Assembly (NCBI GenBank): GCA_001045525.1
Contig: LDWW01000005.1
Span: forward strand, 1-64,000
Direction of reading: 5' to 3'
DNA length: 64,000 nucleotides
From: Chitinispirillum alkaliphilum
GTDB taxonomy: Bacteria; Fibrobacterota; Chitinivibrionia; Chitinivibrionales; Chitinispirillaceae
Shown: piece by piece, positions 62,893-64,000 of the stretch
Position numbering within the stretch: the stretch's first letter is position 1
Layout of the letters: every line of letters begins with the position of its first letter
The notes under the pieces: model-generated
What the model saw: only the letters and a program-made list of their open reading frames with translations
What the model was told of the DNA's origin: nothing
The model's database searches: none
Program-made: the position numbers and the translations under genes

Positions 62893-64000
62893 TTACATTT
62901 TTGATTTTCTCTTCAGTACATAAATTGCAGTTATACTGCTGATAAGAGTGAGCAGACTGATAAAGGCACCAATATTAAAAGCTGTGGAACTGAACCGGAA
63001 AACTACAGTGCTGTTTCCCTCAGGAACAAAAATCGCCCTGAAACTGTAGTTGGCTCTGTGTACTTTGGTGTGTTCTCCGTTAACGGTAGCTTTCCAGGCC
63101 GGGTACCAGATCTCACTGAGCCATAAAATCCCATCCTCCGGTGTGTTTACCTCTAATGTGATTTTATTATTGCTGTACTCAGAGATGTTTATATCGCCGT
63201 TAAGGTTCTCCTGTGGATTGGAATGGGGGAGAATCGGCTCTGTCAACAAAATTTCTTCATGGTGTTTGTATTGATCGCTGTTCATATATTGGGTTACAAG
63301 GGAGTCAGATTCCAGCACTTTTTGTCTGTAAAAAAGTTTTGCGCGGGGCATATAGGAGCGGTTATAAACGATTACAGGGTCTTCTTCCGATTGTATGAAA
63401 GGGTTGATATAGTATCTGATATTGAGCAGGTCCAAGGCAGTATTGAATTTTTCACTTTTTAGAGGAGGAATTCTATGTGCCAGATTCAGCGGAGTATACC
63501 CTTCGGTGATTTGAATCTGATCTAACAGGCCCTGATTTCTATGCATCAGCAAAAAAGACGTTTTGTTTCCGATTCTGCTGTTCGGTTCCAGGGCAAATTG
63601 TCTCATGTTAACCCTGAAAACTTCTTCTTTCTGCTCTTCTTTGAGAGTTTCAGTAATCTGTACTCCCGAGTTGAAGAAGTTTGGAGCACCGCCATTGGTT
63701 GTGATATGCTGTCCGGTTGCGAAAATGAGCATGTCAATTGCCAGACCAAAACAGATAAGATATCTGGTTACTCGCAGGGAGATAAGATTTTTCAGGTAAA
63801 GTAATAGAATCGTCAGCAGTATACCTGCATTTAGCAATAGAATCCAGCCCTGCCTGGAGGCAAATGCTGCTCTGTCTCCGATGTTCATATCGGGGAAGAA
63901 GCCGGTTAGACCCCCGGCTGCAGTAAAAAGCCCAAATGCAACAAGTATGGCCGCCATAAAGACAGATGCGATCTTTACCCTCTTCTCTTTGAGGCATTTC
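62893..64000 (-). CDS. YfhO-like membrane protein, C-terminal part (cut by window end)
   Basis: The frame is open to the right edge, so only the C-terminal ~369 residues are here. It has three helices near the start of the visible part, a periplasmic domain, and a final helix before the Lys/Arg-rich end (IYVLKRKSKM). The segment ILWLSEIWYPAWKATVNGEH, then NYSFRAIFVPEGNSTVVFRF, is typical of YfhO-family GT-C-like membrane proteins, implicated in glycosylation of envelope polymers. Convergent with the methyltransferase gene, 28 bp apart. Confidence 0.8.
   Translation of the reverse strand, partial: KCLKEKRVKIASVFMAAILVAFGLFTAAGGLTGFFPDMNIGDRAAFASRQGWILLLNAGILLTILLLYLKNLISLRVTRYLICFGLAIDMLIFATGQHITTNGGAPNFFNSGVQITETLKEEQKEEVFRVNMRQFALEPNSRIGNKTSFLLMHRNQGLLDQIQITEGYTPLNLAHRIPPLKSEKFNTALDLLNIRYYINPFIQSEEDPVIVYNRSYMPRAKLFYRQKVLESDSLVTQYMNSDQYKHHEEILLTEPILPHSNPQENLNGDINISEYSNNKITLEVNTPEDGILWLSEIWYPAWKATVNGEHTKVHRANYSFRAIFVPEGNSTVVFRFSSTAFNIGAFISLLTLISSITAIYVLKRKSKM

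Overview
The window reads as chromosomal DNA of a moderate-GC, Gram-negative-type bacterium. The clues are an outer-membrane polysaccharide export protein, lipoproteins, a short RpoD-type primary sigma factor of the Bacteroidetes/Fibrobacteres kind, and secreted proteins ending in FlgD-like or sorting-tail-like Ig domains. I favour the Fibrobacterota/Chitinispirillum area, but this is inference from gene style. I found no rRNA, tRNA or CRISPR array.

Layout. 1-1.6 kb: the end of sfsA, then a decayed cryptochrome/photolyase-related gene split by a 382-bp MITE-like element with perfect 17-bp terminal inverted repeats and an apparent TA target duplication. 1.6-12.5 kb: mostly housekeeping (U32 peptidase family, YgiQ radical SAM, RlmH, RecG, a cellulose-synthase-like GT2, DnaK). 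12.5-16.4 kb: a K+/H+ antiporter and a secreted propeller protein. 16.7-20.7 kb: a putative operon of an HTH-STAS regulator, a small unknown protein, a lyase-like toroid protein and an Rmd-type nucleotide-sugar reductase. 20.8-26.4 kb: AhcY, a tandem ThyX-like protein, an aminotransferase behind a strong leader terminator, and a HAD phosphatase. 26.4-36.6 kb: a 1610-residue secreted repeat protein, an orphan family-5 solute-binding lipoprotein, the sigma factor and an ABC-2 exporter.

36.7-56.7 kb is dominated by carbohydrate and surface-polysaccharide genes, nearly all on the minus strand. Reading in the direction of transcription from a near-consensus promoter at about 55.98 kb: Wza-like export protein, MinD-like ATPase, ExeA-like AAA ATPase, Wzc-like co-polymerase/BY-kinase, an SLBB-FecR-degenerate LCP fusion, RfbD, RfbB, a CheX-like protein, a Wzy-like polymerase and two GT4 enzymes. 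A GT4-toroid fusion and a GH130 phosphorylase follow. The set resembles exosortase-type exopolysaccharide loci, but no exosortase is visible. A membrane protein with a sigma-like N-terminus sits just upstream.

56.8-60.9 kb is a compact riboflavin operon (ribD-ribE-ribBA-ribH) followed by nusB. 61-64 kb holds a GtrB-like glycosyltransferase, an overlapping methyltransferase and the end of a YfhO-like membrane protein that leaves the window.

The most unusual items are the MITE inside the photolyase pseudogene (the ancestral frame at the insertion point can be rebuilt), the SLBB-FecR-LCP fusion with its MinD/ExeA/Wzc neighbours, the sigma-like membrane protein, the tandem ThyX-like protein with a split motif, and the sigma-54-like sequence before dnaK.
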